DNA of 64,000 nt from Neisseria sicca (GTDB lineage Bacteria > Pseudomonadota > Gammaproteobacteria > Burkholderiales > Neisseriaceae), in NCBI RefSeq assembly GCF_003044565.1, contig NZ_POXG01000003.1, forward strand, positions 248,001 through 312,000. The letters run 5' to 3'. Positions within the stretch are counted from its first letter, which is position 1. Each line of letters starts with the position of its first letter. Below, one piece after another: positions 44,889 to 54,360 of the stretch. Below the pieces are notes generated by a model. The model had not been told where the DNA came from. It searched no databases and was given only the letters and a program-made list of their open reading frames with translations. The translations under genes were made by a program, and so were the position numbers.

Positions 44889-45875
44889 TTAAAGCATATC
44901 TTGTATGGCGGCGCGTTCTTCTTCCAGCTCCGCCAGTGTCGCGGCGATGCGCTTGCGGCTGAATTCGTCCGACAAATCCAAGCCTTGGACGATGCGGTAG
45001 CTGCCTTCGTCGCAGACGACGGGGAAGCCGAAAACCAAACCTTCAGGAATGCCGTAAGAGCCGTCGGAGGGGACGCCCATCGTGATCCATTTGCCGCTGC
45101 TGCCGAGCAGCCAGTCGCGCAGGTGGTAGATGGCGGCGTTCGCGGCGGAGGCGGCGGACGACGAACCGCGCGCGGCGATGATGGCGGCACCGCGTCCGGC
45201 GATTTTCGGCATGAAGACTTCGGTGTTCCAATCGGGTTCGGTAATCATGTCTTGGACGGACTCGCCGTTGCTGGTGGCGTAGCGGTAGTCGGCGTACATG
45301 GTCGGGCTGTGGTTGCCCCAGACGCACATTTGCTCGATGGAGGGAATCGGGCGGTTGATTTTCTCGGCAACTTGGCTGACGGCGCGGTGGTGGTCGAGAC
45401 GCATCAGGGCGGTGAAGTTCTCCGGCGGGATGTCGGGCGCGGATTTCATGGCGATGTAGGCGTTGGTGTTGGCGGGATTGCCGACGACGAGGACTTTGAC
45501 GTTGCGGTTTGCAACTTTGTTCAACGCCGCACCTTGTACTTTGAAAATTTCAGCGTTGGCGTGCAGCAGGTCTGCGCGCTCCATGCCTTGCGTACGCGGG
45601 CGCGCACCGATCAACAAGGCGATGTCAGCATCTTTGAAGGCGACTTCGGGGTCGTCTGTGGCGAAGATGTCGGCAAGGAGCGGAAAAGCGCAATCCTGCA
45701 TTTCCATGATCACGCCGCGCAATGCCTGCTGCGCCTGAGGCAGGTCGAGCAGTTGCAGGATAACGGGTTGGTCGCGTCCGAGCATAATGCCGCCGGCGAT
45801 ACGGAACAGGGTCGCATAGGCAATTTGACCTGCGGCGCCGGTAACGGCGATTCGGACGGGGGGCTTAAGCGTCAT
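44889..45875 (-). CDS. mdh: Malate dehydrogenase
   Basis: A 328-aa NAD-dependent TCA-cycle enzyme of the cytosolic-like type. GAAGQI at 13-18 binds NAD; the substrate-loop arginines are in ARPRTQGM (R92, R94); the relay Asp is D161 in RLDHHRA, where most relatives have RLDHNRA; the catalytic His is H189 in WGNHSPTMY. Good AAAAGGAAAAAT ribosome site. Single-gene unit. Confidence 0.95.
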   Translation of the reverse strand: MTLKPPVRIAVTGAAGQIAYATLFRIAGGIMLGRDQPVILQLLDLPQAQQALRGVIMEMQDCAFPLLADIFATDDPEVAFKDADIALLIGARPRTQGMERADLLHANAEIFKVQGAALNKVANRNVKVLVVGNPANTNAYIAMKSAPDIPPENFTALMRLDHHRAVSQVAEKINRPIPSIEQMCVWGNHSPTMYADYRYATSNGESVQDMITEPDWNTEVFMPKIAGRGAAIIAARGSSSAASAANAAIYHLRDWLLGSSGKWITMGVPSDGSYGIPEGLVFGFPVVCDEGSYRIVQGLDLSDEFSRKRIAATLAELEEERAAIQDML

Positions 45876-45946
45876 ATTTTTCCTTTTGAAGTCGTTGTTT
45901 TACTTGATTTACGAATTATAACAGCATTGAGTAAGGGAGAATGAAA

Positions 45947-45984
45947 AGGTCGTCTGAAACTGGGAATAGGTTTTCAGACGACCT
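45947..45984 (-). terminator. DUS hairpin terminator of radA
   Basis: Inverted DUS arms with a 12-base loop, 17 bases beyond the radA stop. Confidence 0.7.
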
Positions 45985-46000
45985 TTCATGTTGCTGTCTG

Positions 46001-47380
46001 TCAATTTTCCGCATCGCGGCAGATTTCGATGGCTTCCTGAAGGCTGGAAACGCCGAAGATTTTTAGATTCGGAAACTCTTTTTCGTTGCGCGGCATATTG
46101 GCTTTGGGGACGATGGCGCGTTTGAAGCCGAGTTTTTCCGCTTCTTTGAGCCGCTCTTGTCCGCGTGCGACGGGGCGGACTTCGCCGCTCAAACCGATTT
46201 CGCCGAATGCGACCATTTTTTCGGGCAACGGGCGGTTGCGGAAGCTGGAGAGCATGGCGAGGATGACGGCGAGGTCGGCGGCGGGCTCGCCGATTTTGAC
46301 GCCGCCGACGGCGTTGAGGAACACGTCTTGGTCGAAACAGGCGATGCTGCCGTGGCGGTTGAGGACGGCGAGCAGCATGGCGAGGCGGTTTTGTTCGAGG
46401 CCGACGGTGAGGCGTTTGGGGGTGAAGCCGTGCGCGTCATCGACCAATGCCTGAATTTCGACCAGAAGCGGGCGGCTGCCTTCCTGCGTGACCAAAACGC
46501 ACGAGCCGGGCGTGTCGTCGCGGTAGCTGGCAAGGAAGATGGCGGACGGGTTGGACACGCCTTTCAAACCGTTTTCGGTCATGGCGAACACGCCCAGTTC
46601 GTTTGCCGCGCCGAAGCGGTTTTTGATGGCGCGTATCATGCGGTAGTTTGAATGCTGGTCGCCCTCGAAATACAGCACGGTATCGACCATGTGTTCCAGC
46701 ACGCGCGGGCCGGCAATCGCGCCGTCTTTGGTAACGTGTCCGACCAGTATCATGGCGATGCCCATTTGTTTCGCCATGCGCGTCAGTTGGGCGGCGCATT
46801 CGCGTACCTGCGATACGGAGCCGGGGGCGGAGGTGATTTGGTCGGAATACATGGTTTGGATGGAGTCGATGACGACAACTTCGGGCTGATGCTGTTTCAA
46901 GGCCGTCTGAATCGCTTCCATGCGGATTTCGGCAAGCAGGTTCACGCCTTCGGTGGGCAGTTCCAAACGTTGCGCGCGCAGGGCGACCTGTTGGGCGGAT
47001 TCTTCGCCGGAAACGTACAGCACTTTACGGCTTTGCGCCATTTTGGCGATGGTTTGCAACAGCAGCGTGGATTTGCCGATGCCGGGATCGCCGCCGAGCA
47101 GGATAACCGCGCCATCGACCAAGCCACCGCCCAATACGCGGTCGAGTTCGCCCATGCCGGTCGGATTGCGCGGCACTTCGGTAGCTGTAACGGTGGAGAG
47201 GGATTGGACGGTCGAGGTATCCGCCGCCCAAGATTGGAAGCGGGCGTTTTTCGGTTCGGGTGCGGCCAGGCTTTCCTGAAGCGTGTTCCACTCGCCGCAA
47301 TGCGGGCATTTGCCTTGCCATTTCGGGGAAGTGCCGCCGCATTCGGTGCATTGGTAGATGGTTTTGGGGGCTTTTGCCAT
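46001..47380 (-). CDS. radA: DNA repair protein RadA
   Basis: A 459-aa RecA-like ATPase that helps process recombination intermediates by branch migration and, in competent bacteria, aids natural transformation. Zinc finger C11, C14, C25, C28; Walker A GDPGIGKST at 97-105; KNRFG motif near 254; C-terminal Lon-like domain. Full-length. Its role in transformation fits an organism with such dense DUS. Confidence 0.96.
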   Translation of the reverse strand: MAKAPKTIYQCTECGGTSPKWQGKCPHCGEWNTLQESLAAPEPKNARFQSWAADTSTVQSLSTVTATEVPRNPTGMGELDRVLGGGLVDGAVILLGGDPGIGKSTLLLQTIAKMAQSRKVLYVSGEESAQQVALRAQRLELPTEGVNLLAEIRMEAIQTALKQHQPEVVVIDSIQTMYSDQITSAPGSVSQVRECAAQLTRMAKQMGIAMILVGHVTKDGAIAGPRVLEHMVDTVLYFEGDQHSNYRMIRAIKNRFGAANELGVFAMTENGLKGVSNPSAIFLASYRDDTPGSCVLVTQEGSRPLLVEIQALVDDAHGFTPKRLTVGLEQNRLAMLLAVLNRHGSIACFDQDVFLNAVGGVKIGEPAADLAVILAMLSSFRNRPLPEKMVAFGEIGLSGEVRPVARGQERLKEAEKLGFKRAIVPKANMPRNEKEFPNLKIFGVSSLQEAIEICRDAEN

Positions 47381-47414
47381 GATGTTTTCCCTATGGGATT
47401 TTTGAAGTGTGAAA

Positions 47415-47451
47415 AGGTCGTCTGAAAACTGATAGCGTTTTCAGACGACCT
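47415..47451 (-). terminator. DUS hairpin terminator of ctpA
   Basis: Inverted DUS arms with an 11-base loop and A/T runs, 24 bases beyond the stop. Confidence 0.7.
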
Positions 47452-47474
47452 TTTTTCAAGGATTCGGACTGAGC

Positions 47475-48977
47475 TTATTTGCTTTCGTCTTTACCGTCTT
47501 TCTTGTCTTTTTTCGGAGCCGGTTTTTTCGCCGCCAAACCTAAAGACTTCTGCCATTCGGCTGGATTTTTCACTAAATCCAAGGCTTTGCGGAGCTGGTC
47601 GTCTTTGGCAGGATTAGGAATACGACGGCTGGAGAGGTCTTCGTCTTTATCTTTGTCCTTGCCTTTTTTGGACTTGGCGTTTTCATCGGCTTTGGCAGCT
47701 TCGTTTGAATCAGGGGTGCTGATTTCGTTGCTGCTGTTGACGTCTTCACCGCCGAGCGGGTTGCCGATGTGTCCGGCGAGGTCGGCTTCGCGGCTTTCAA
47801 AGGCACGGTCTTTGTCTTTGACTTCAACATCGGGAACGATGCCTTGCGCCTGAATCGAGCGGTCATTCGGCGTGTAATACAGCGCGGTGGTCAGTTTGAC
47901 TGCGCTACCGTTGGACAGCGGAATCAGGGTTTGAACCGAGCCTTTGCCGAAGCTTTGCGTACCGACGACGACGGCGCGTTTGTGGTCTTGCAGCGCGCCT
48001 GCAACGATTTCGGAAGCGGAGGCGGAGCCTGAGTTAATCAACACGGTCATCGGGATGGTTTTCAACTCGGCAGGCAGATCTGCCAGCGGGTCTTTGCCGC
48101 TCACGCGGATATAGTCTTCGGGACGGGCTTTCAATACCGAGCTTTCTTTACCGTCGCGTCCTTTGGTGCTGACGACTTTTGCATCTGCGGGCAGGAAGGC
48201 GGCAGAGACGCCGACCGCGCCGTCAAGCAAGCCGCCCGGGTCATCGCGCAGGTCGAGGACGAGACCTTTGAGCGGCGCACCTTTATTTTCTTTAATCAAT
48301 GCTTTGGCAGCTTCGTTGATGGCTGCCACGGTGCGCTCTTGGAATTGGGACACGCGGATGTAGCCGTAGCCCGGTTCGAGCAGGTGGTGGCGGACGCTTT
48401 TGACTTTAATGATGGCGCGGGTCAGGTTGACGACGATGGGTTTATCCGCATTTTTGCGCGAAAGGGTCAGGGTGATTTTGGTACCCGGTTTGCCGCGCAT
48501 TTTTTTCACGGCTTCGCTGGTAGTCAGACCGCGTGTGGAAACGTTGTCGATTTTTACGATGAAGTCGCCGCTTTTCACGCCTGCGCGCTCGGCGGGCGTA
48601 TCCTCAATCGGGGCGATGACTTTGATAAATCCGTCTTCCTGCCCGATTTCCATACCCAAGCCGCCGAATTCGCCGCTGGTGGATTCTTTCATGTCGGCAA
48701 AGCCTTTTTTATCCAAATACTCGGAATGCGGGTCGAGGTCGGACACCATGCCTTTCATCGCACCTTCAAAGAGATCGGCGTCGGATTTGTCTTGGTAATA
48801 ATTGGCTTTGATCTGTCCGTAAACTTCCGCCATGTTGCGGATGGATTGTACGGGCAGGGTTTCGTTGTCTTTTTTATCTTTTTCGGCGGCAAAGCTTTGA
48901 ACGCTCAAGCTGAGGGCGACACCGCTGAATGCGCCGAGTGTGTAGAGTGCGACTTTTTTCAAAGTGGATGTTGACAT
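47475..48977 (-). CDS. ctpA: C-terminal processing peptidase (S41 family)
   Basis: A 500-aa periplasmic protease. Signal or anchor segment at 8-30, PDZ domain about 95-175, protease domain about 180-400. The catalytic Ser-Lys pair is S320 (SASASE) and K345 (GKGS), with the usual 25-residue gap. The C-terminal 100 residues are Lys/Asp-rich. It trims C-termini of envelope proteins, often with peptidoglycan hydrolases as targets; the EnvC-like gene lies directly upstream. Confidence 0.93.
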   Translation of the reverse strand: MSTSTLKKVALYTLGAFSGVALSLSVQSFAAEKDKKDNETLPVQSIRNMAEVYGQIKANYYQDKSDADLFEGAMKGMVSDLDPHSEYLDKKGFADMKESTSGEFGGLGMEIGQEDGFIKVIAPIEDTPAERAGVKSGDFIVKIDNVSTRGLTTSEAVKKMRGKPGTKITLTLSRKNADKPIVVNLTRAIIKVKSVRHHLLEPGYGYIRVSQFQERTVAAINEAAKALIKENKGAPLKGLVLDLRDDPGGLLDGAVGVSAAFLPADAKVVSTKGRDGKESSVLKARPEDYIRVSGKDPLADLPAELKTIPMTVLINSGSASASEIVAGALQDHKRAVVVGTQSFGKGSVQTLIPLSNGSAVKLTTALYYTPNDRSIQAQGIVPDVEVKDKDRAFESREADLAGHIGNPLGGEDVNSSNEISTPDSNEAAKADENAKSKKGKDKDKDEDLSSRRIPNPAKDDQLRKALDLVKNPAEWQKSLGLAAKKPAPKKDKKDGKDESK

Positions 48978-49181
48978 TATGAATAGCTTTCTTTTTGTCT
49001 TATTTCATTTCAGACCGCAATGACTGTGAAACGGGAGGGGAAATATTGCTTCAGACGACCTGAATTTACGTCCGCAAGACTGTATGCGATTTACGCTTGA
49101 TAAACAACAGGATTAGCGTAAAAAATATCTGCGCGGGTGTAAAAGCTTTTGAATATAGAGCCGTCGGGGCGGGTTGTTAAA

Positions 49182-49221
49182 TTTCAGACGACCCCGTGAT
49201 GCGGCAAAAGGTCGTCTGAAA
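49182..49221 (-). terminator. DUS pair after the EnvC-like gene
   Basis: TTTCAGACGACC and AGGTCGTCTGAAA separated by 15 bases, 20 bases past the stop. Confidence 0.55.
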
Positions 49222-49241
49222 GTGTCAAACCGGTTTGCAGG

Positions 49242-50999
49242 TCAGCTTATCCAGGAGAGCGGGTTCATTGCCTGCCCGTTGTAGCGGACTTCCAGATACA
49301 GGCCTTCCATGCCCGAAGGCAGGGTTCCGCTGATGCCCAGGCGGTTGCCTGCGGCTACGGCGTAGCCTTTGGCGACTTCGATTTCGCTCAAACCTGAATA
49401 GATGCTGACATAGCCGTCGCCGTGATCGATGACGATGACTTTGCCGAAACCTTCCAATTCATCGGCGTAGGTAACCGTACCGCCGGCGATGCTGCTGACG
49501 GTTGACGGAGTCGTTTGGTAGAACACGCCTTTCCAAACTTCACCGTCGCCGCGGTCTTGTCCGAAGAGTCCGGCAAGCGTGCCGCTTACCGGTTTTTTCA
49601 GACGACCCTGCATGCGGCTGAAGCTGTTGGCATTGCTGATTCTGACGTAGGAAGGCGCGCGGATGTTCATGTCTTCGGCGGTCAGGTTGGACATGGCGGC
49701 GCGTTCGTCGGCGGCTTTTTGCGCGGCGGCGGCGCGGTCTTTGCGCGCTTTTTCAGCGGCGGCAAGACGGGCTTCGGCGGCTTTTTTACGCGCTTCGGCT
49801 TCTTGGCGGCGTTGCTCGGCTTTGCGTTTATCCAAGTCTTTCAACAAGTTGTTCAGGCGTTGTTCGTTTTCTTTGTGGTTGATTTTTTTCTGCGCATCTT
49901 TTGCCATTTGCGCATTTTGGCGGCGGCTTTCCGCTTGTTCGGCGGTGTTGGTTACACCGTGTCGACGCAGCGAGGATTGGATGTTGACCTGAAGTTTTTT
50001 CAAGTATGCCAGCTCGTTGTTGATTTTCTGCTCTTGCGCTGCCAGCTCTTTTTGCTGCTTCTCAAGGTCTTTGATGACTTGCTCGTTGGCAGTGTTGATA
50101 TAGCGGGTGTAACGCAGGAAGCGGGTTTTCTGACCCGGCTCGGCATTTTTCAGGAACAGGGCAACGGCGTTGGGCTGGCTGTTTTTATAATTGCCCGAAA
50201 CAAAGCGGGAAATTTGCGCGCGCGTGTTGGAAACCTGAGTTTTCAGGTGGTTCAAATCCGCATTGAGTTTTTGAAACTTGTCCCATGCGTCGCGCTGTTG
50301 GCGGTTGATGGCGGACAGGTTGATACGGCTTTGCTGCAATTGTTTCAACGTGGTGTTGACGTGGATGATGAAACCTTCGTTGCGGCTGCGCAGCGATTTT
50401 TTGCTTTCCAAATCATTGGCGGCGGCGGTTACTGCGGCTTTGAAGTCGTCTGAATCGGCGGCAGCGGTTTTCTTATCGGCTTTGTTCGCTTTTTTCTCGA
50501 CGGCTTTTCTGTCCTGTTTTGCCGCTGCTTCGTCTTTTTTAGGCAACTCGGCAGCTTCTTTTTTTGCCTTTACATTATTTTTGGCTGCGGGTTTGTCTGC
50601 CGCTTTGTCTTTGCCTTTTACAGGTTCGGTTTTTGCGGGGACGGCTTTGCCTGCTTTCTCTTCCGCTTTGGCTTCGCCTTTTTTGGTTTTGTCGGTTTTA
50701 TCTTGTTTTTTGGCTTCTTTGCCATTTTTGCGTTCTTTAGTACGCTCGTTTTTCGCCGCTTCGGCAGTTTCTTTTTTGCTTTTGGCTACGGGCTTGTCGT
50801 CTGCCTTGTCCCTAGCGTTTTTGGCGGCAGGCTTTGCTTTGTCTTTGACTGCTTCTTTCTTAGCAGGTTCGACAGTGTCCTTTTTGGCTTTGACGCTTTT
50901 TTTGACAGGCGCAGCCTTCTCTTTGGGCACGTCTTTGGCGGCGAAAGAGGGAGAAGCGAAACCGATGAGCAGGGCGAGTAAAAGAGGTTTGTAACGCAT
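49242..50999 (-). CDS. EnvC-like murein hydrolase activator with degenerate M23 domain
   Basis: A 585-aa periplasmic protein with a signal peptide (about 1-20). Residues about 20-185 are an unusual Lys/Ala/Glu-rich low-complexity region. Then come long coiled coils (about 190-430) and a C-terminal LytM domain (about 465-585). The LytM metal-binding set is incomplete: HGDGYVSIYSGLSE has lost the later histidine and LYLEVRYN replaces the usual HLHFE, as in EnvC and NlpD. It should activate amidases at the division site rather than cut peptidoglycan. The basic extension is not found in E. coli EnvC. Confidence 0.87.
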   Translation of the reverse strand: MRYKPLLLALLIGFASPSFAAKDVPKEKAAPVKKSVKAKKDTVEPAKKEAVKDKAKPAAKNARDKADDKPVAKSKKETAEAAKNERTKERKNGKEAKKQDKTDKTKKGEAKAEEKAGKAVPAKTEPVKGKDKAADKPAAKNNVKAKKEAAELPKKDEAAAKQDRKAVEKKANKADKKTAAADSDDFKAAVTAAANDLESKKSLRSRNEGFIIHVNTTLKQLQQSRINLSAINRQQRDAWDKFQKLNADLNHLKTQVSNTRAQISRFVSGNYKNSQPNAVALFLKNAEPGQKTRFLRYTRYINTANEQVIKDLEKQQKELAAQEQKINNELAYLKKLQVNIQSSLRRHGVTNTAEQAESRRQNAQMAKDAQKKINHKENEQRLNNLLKDLDKRKAEQRRQEAEARKKAAEARLAAAEKARKDRAAAAQKAADERAAMSNLTAEDMNIRAPSYVRISNANSFSRMQGRLKKPVSGTLAGLFGQDRGDGEVWKGVFYQTTPSTVSSIAGGTVTYADELEGFGKVIVIDHGDGYVSIYSGLSEIEVAKGYAVAAGNRLGISGTLPSGMEGLYLEVRYNGQAMNPLSWIS

Positions 51000-51181
51000 G
51001 ATTGGATTCTGGATCGTTAAAATAAAGGCAATAGGCGGAATTATATAGTCAGCGGGGTCGTCTGAAAATATTGTTCAGGCAATTAAAACGGCGGTCATGC
51101 TGTGTTGTTTGTCATGTTTGTTGCAATGTTGACAAGCTGCGCAGCAATGTTTGGCTACATATTATTAATGGACTGCCCCGT

Positions 51182-51826
51182 TTATTTTTGTTGTAAAACC
51201 GACGGCACGAATCGGGCGATGGTATCTCGTAGGACGATGAGTTTGCCGTGGAAGAAATGGGAAGAACCGGCGATAGTGATGACCGGCAGACCTTGCGGCT
51301 CCGCCCATGTCCAAGCCTTGCTGATTTCAACAACTTCATCTTCCGCGCCATGAATCATCAGGGTTTTGCTTACATCGGGGACGGAAGCAGGCTCGGGGCG
51401 GTCGGTGTAGTGGTGTACTGCCGCGCCGATGAGCAACAGCAAATCCGGTTCGCGCTCTTGGGCAGCGAAGGTGGCGACATAGCCGCCGAAGGAGAAGCCC
51501 GACAATGCGAACTGTTCGGCTTCGGGATGTTGCGCGCGGGCGTAGTCGATGACGGCGATACAGTCTTGCGTTTCGCCGCGTCCGTAATCGTGTGTGCCTT
51601 CACTGTTGCCTACGCCGCGCAGATTGGGCAGGTAGCAGTGGAAACCGAGTTGCGATAAGGCTTTGGCAGCGGTTTGGATGACTTTGTTGGTGTTCGTGCC
51701 GCCTTGCAGCGGGTTGGGATGGTTGATGACTGCCACGCCGCGTGCGGGCGTTTGCGCGGCGGGCAGGAAGATGGTTTCGAGCAGACCGACAGGACCGGAT
51801 ATTTGGATGATGTCAGGTTTCAACAT
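51182..51826 (-). CDS. Alpha/beta hydrolase
   Basis: A 214-aa hydrolase with the triad S112 (in GFSFGG), D163 (in HGAEDEVV) and H190 (in GSSHFF). Proteins of this small family (YfhR/CocE-like, often called KANL3/Tex30-like or OsmC-associated hydrolases) have unknown substrates. The start follows AAAGGAAAACCC. A Correia element ends 15 bases upstream, so the gene's promoter may lie in or beyond it. Confidence 0.85.
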
Positions 51827-51841
51827 GGGTTTTCCTTTATA

Positions 51842-51948
51842 TATAGTGGATTAAATTTAAATCAGGACAAGGCGACGAAGCCGCAGACAGTACAGATAGT
51901 ACGGCAAGGCGAGGCAACGCCGTACTGGTTTAAAGTTAATCCACTATA
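51842..51948 (+). repeat. Correia element (short form) directly before a hydrolase gene
   Basis: 107 bp, both ends intact, central segment missing. Its left end is 15 bases from the minus-strand start codon of the hydrolase gene. Confidence 0.93.
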
Positions 51949-52038
51949 TTCTGTGTGTGCTGTGAGGGCGGGGTTATTGCTTTATCAGGTGTTGCCGTCG
52001 TCCAATCTGTATTTGGGTTTTCAGACGACCTGTTTGTC

Positions 52039-52830
52039 TCACAGATAAAAATGTTTGCCGTTGTTTGGGTTGCTGGCTTTCAAATCGTTCAACATCCGTT
52101 TGAAATCCAAGCCGTATTGTTCGCTTAATTTTTCTGCGCGTTTTTTCAGCTTGTCGAGGTTTTGTTCTTTCGGGCTGCGTTGGAATGCAATCACCGCCAT
52201 ATTACCGTGGCTTTCGGCGGGCAGCTCCAACACGCGGCCTTCGAAGACGTTGAGCAGGCGTTCGACGAAGCGTTGGTAGCGTTTGTCGCCGCTCCACCAG
52301 TTGGTGACGAACACGCCGTCGGGCGAGAGGGCGTGGCGGCAGTCTTGGAAGAAGGGTTCTTCCACCAGCGCGTCAATGATTTGTTCGCCGTCGAAGCCGT
52401 CCACCAGCACCGCGTCGGTATTGTGGCGGAACACCTTGATGTATTCCGCGCCGTCCGCTTCGACGATTTCGAAGTTTTCCCCTTCAAACGGCAGCTCGAA
52501 CAGGCTGCGGGCGACGGCGATAACCTGCGGGTTGATGTCCACGGCGGTTTGCTTGGTGTCGGGCAGGTAGCTGTCTATCCAGCGCGCGAACGAGCCGCCG
52601 CCCAAGCCGATTTGGGTGATGTGTTTCGGCGTTTTTTCCGCAAACAGAAGCCAGCCCATCATTGCGCGGCTGTACGATAAAACCAGTTCGGCGGGATGGT
52701 CGAGGTTCATCGAGCTTTGGATGGTGTCGCTGCCCAGATGCAACGAGCGGATGTTGCCTTCTTCGGAAATGCCGACTTCGGGCAGATCGGACTTGGCGGG
52801 GCGCAGGCGGCGGTAGGGGTGTCGTGGCAT
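52039..52830 (-). CDS. Spermidine-synthase-like protein (SpeE fold)
   Basis: A 263-aa Rossmann protein. The SAM/dcSAM-binding loop is [12 protein letters not shown] near 91-102, the acidic residue in TAVDINPQV follows, and the next motif, [11 protein letters not shown], is present. The Asp motif of real aminopropyltransferases (D-S-x-D-P) reads DGFDGEQI here, so polyamine synthesis is not certain. It is the only candidate partner in this window for SpeD (2918-3298). Single-gene unit. Confidence 0.75.
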
Positions 52831-52873
52831 GGTGTAGGACGGATGGAGGGAAAGGGGTATATTTTATCAGAGT

Positions 52874-52915
52874 GTCGTCTGAAATGCTTTTTGTGCTTGT
52901 GTTTTTCAGACGACC
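52874..52915. terminator. Spaced DUS pair
   Basis: Inverted DUS copies about 19 bases apart, between the start of the SpeE-like gene and the tRNA genes. Confidence 0.35.
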
Positions 52916-53032
52916 TTGTGCGGATATGTCTGAGCGGCTTGGTTTATATATGGGGTAATCATTACGCCTGAAATAAATTTCTTTTTAAATCAGATGTTTT
53001 TTATAAAAATTTACTTTGTGGGCAACAAGCTC

Positions 53033-53061
53033 TTGCCAAGCGGGGCAGTTAACGGCATAAT
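53033..53061 (+). promoter_or_regulatory. Promoter of the tRNA-Thr pair
   Basis: -35 TTGCCA (53033-53038), 17-base spacer, -10 CATAAT (53056-53061), eleven bases before the first tRNA. Confidence 0.65.
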
Positions 53062-53072
53062 TCGGCTTCTTT

Positions 53073-53148
53073 GCCGGTATAGCTCAGTTGGTAGAGCACC
53101 TGACTTGTAATCAGGGGGTCCCGAGTTCGACTCTTGGTGCCGGCACCA
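53073..53148 (+). tRNA. tRNA-Thr (anticodon TGT), copy 1
   Basis: 76 nt including an encoded CCA. The acceptor GCCGGTA pairs with TGCCGGC. The anticodon loop CTTGTAA carries TGT at 53106-53108, and the TTCGA loop is standard. It reads ACA codons. Confidence 0.97.
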
Positions 53149-53184
53149 GTTTATCGCTGAAGGTGCCGCAAGGTATTTCAGTAA

Positions 53185-53260
53185 GCCGGTATAGCTCAGT
53201 TGGTAGAGCACCTGACTTGTAATCAGGGGGTCCCGAGTTCGACTCTTGGTGCCGGCACCA
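53185..53260 (+). tRNA. tRNA-Thr (anticodon TGT), copy 2
   Basis: Identical over all 76 bases to copy 1, 36 bases downstream, anticodon at 53218-53220. Same transcript is likely. Confidence 0.97.
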
Positions 53261-53399
53261 ATCAAACAGCCCGATTGTGAAAGCAGTCGGGCTGTTTTGC
53301 GTCTGCCGTTCGGGCGGATGGTGGCAGGGCGGCGGGCATTTCACTATAATAGCCCGTTTCCATTTAAAAGGTCGTCTGAAAAAAGGCGGAACACATTCC

Positions 53400-54188
53400 A
53401 TGATTACTGTGAACACACTGCAAAAGATGAAGGCAGAAGGCGAAAAAATCGCCATGCTGACCGCCTATGAATCTAGCTTTGCCGCGCTGATGGATAATGC
53501 CGGCGTCGATGTTTTGCTGGTAGGCGATTCCTTGGGCATGACCGTGCAGGGACGCAAATCCACGCTGCCCGTCAGCCTGCGCGATATGTGTTACCACACC
53601 GAAAACGTCGCGCGCGGTACGGAAAACGCGATGATTGTCAGCGACTTGCCTTTTGGTGCGTATCAGCAGAGTAAAGAACAGGCGTTTGCCGCCGCTGCCG
53701 AACTGATGGCGGCGGGCGCGCATATGGTCAAACTCGAAGGCGGTGTTTGGATGGCGGAAACCACCGAATTCCTGCAAATGCGCGGCATTCCTGTCTGCGC
53801 CCATATCGGCTTGACTCCGCAGTCCGTGTTTGCGTTTGGCGGATATAAAGTGCAAGGGCGGGGCAATAAGGCGGAAGCTTTGTTGGCAGATGCAAAAGCA
53901 CACGACCAAGCGGGTGCCGCCATCGTACTGATGGAATGCGTGCCGGCGGAATTGGCGAAAAAAGTAACCGAAACTGTTTCTTGTCCGACCATCGGCATCG
54001 GTGCGGGCGTGGATTGCGACGGACAAGTTTTGGTTATGCACGATATGCTCGGCATTTTCCCGGGCAAAACCGCCAAATTCGTCAAAAACTTCATGCAGGG
54101 CAAAGACAGCGTTCAAGCCGCCGTTCAAGCCTATGTCCATGAAGTCAAAGCCAAAACCTTCCCCGCTGCGGAACATTCGTTTGCCTGA
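53400..54188 (+). CDS. panB: 3-methyl-2-oxobutanoate hydroxymethyltransferase
   Basis: A 262-aa enzyme making ketopantoate from alpha-ketoisovalerate, first step of pantothenate synthesis. It starts [17 protein letters not shown]; the open frame extends upstream to the tRNA region but without sense. [15 protein letters not shown] (metal-binding Asp), HIGLTPQS and the C-terminal GIGAG are all as in the family. A TATAAT box (53345-53350) lies 50 bases upstream. A DUS terminator separates it from panC. Confidence 0.96.
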   Translation: MITVNTLQKMKAEGEKIAMLTAYESSFAALMDNAGVDVLLVGDSLGMTVQGRKSTLPVSLRDMCYHTENVARGTENAMIVSDLPFGAYQQSKEQAFAAAAELMAAGAHMVKLEGGVWMAETTEFLQMRGIPVCAHIGLTPQSVFAFGGYKVQGRGNKAEALLADAKAHDQAGAAIVLMECVPAELAKKVTETVSCPTIGIGAGVDCDGQVLVMHDMLGIFPGKTAKFVKNFMQGKDSVQAAVQAYVHEVKAKTFPAAEHSFA

Positions 54189-54204
54189 TACTTACAACTA
54201 AAAA

Positions 54205-54253
54205 AGGTCGTCTGAAAAGGGTTTCATCGAGAAAACCGAATTTCAGACGACCT
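54205..54253 (+). terminator. DUS hairpin between panB and panC
   Basis: Inverted DUS arms about 23 bases apart with A and T runs. It makes panB and panC separate units. Confidence 0.6.
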
Positions 54254-54360
54254 TTGTTTGTCCGTGTTCCCAGCGTATAATCGGCGCGTGATTTTCGGGC
54301 TGACAAAACACAGCGGCTGTGCGCCGCAATCCCCGAAAAAGATAAAGGACATTTTCCACC

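Noticed and set aside
51128..51139. TGTTGACAAG resembling the shared operator
   Set aside because: Only part of the palindrome matches (right arm ends ACAAG) and it lies at the end of the hydrolase gene, not in a promoter.
53073..53260. Tandem tRNA-Thr genes as an integration site
   Set aside because: Two whole identical tRNAs, but no integrase, no partial tRNA repeat and no island next to them; the downstream gene is panB.
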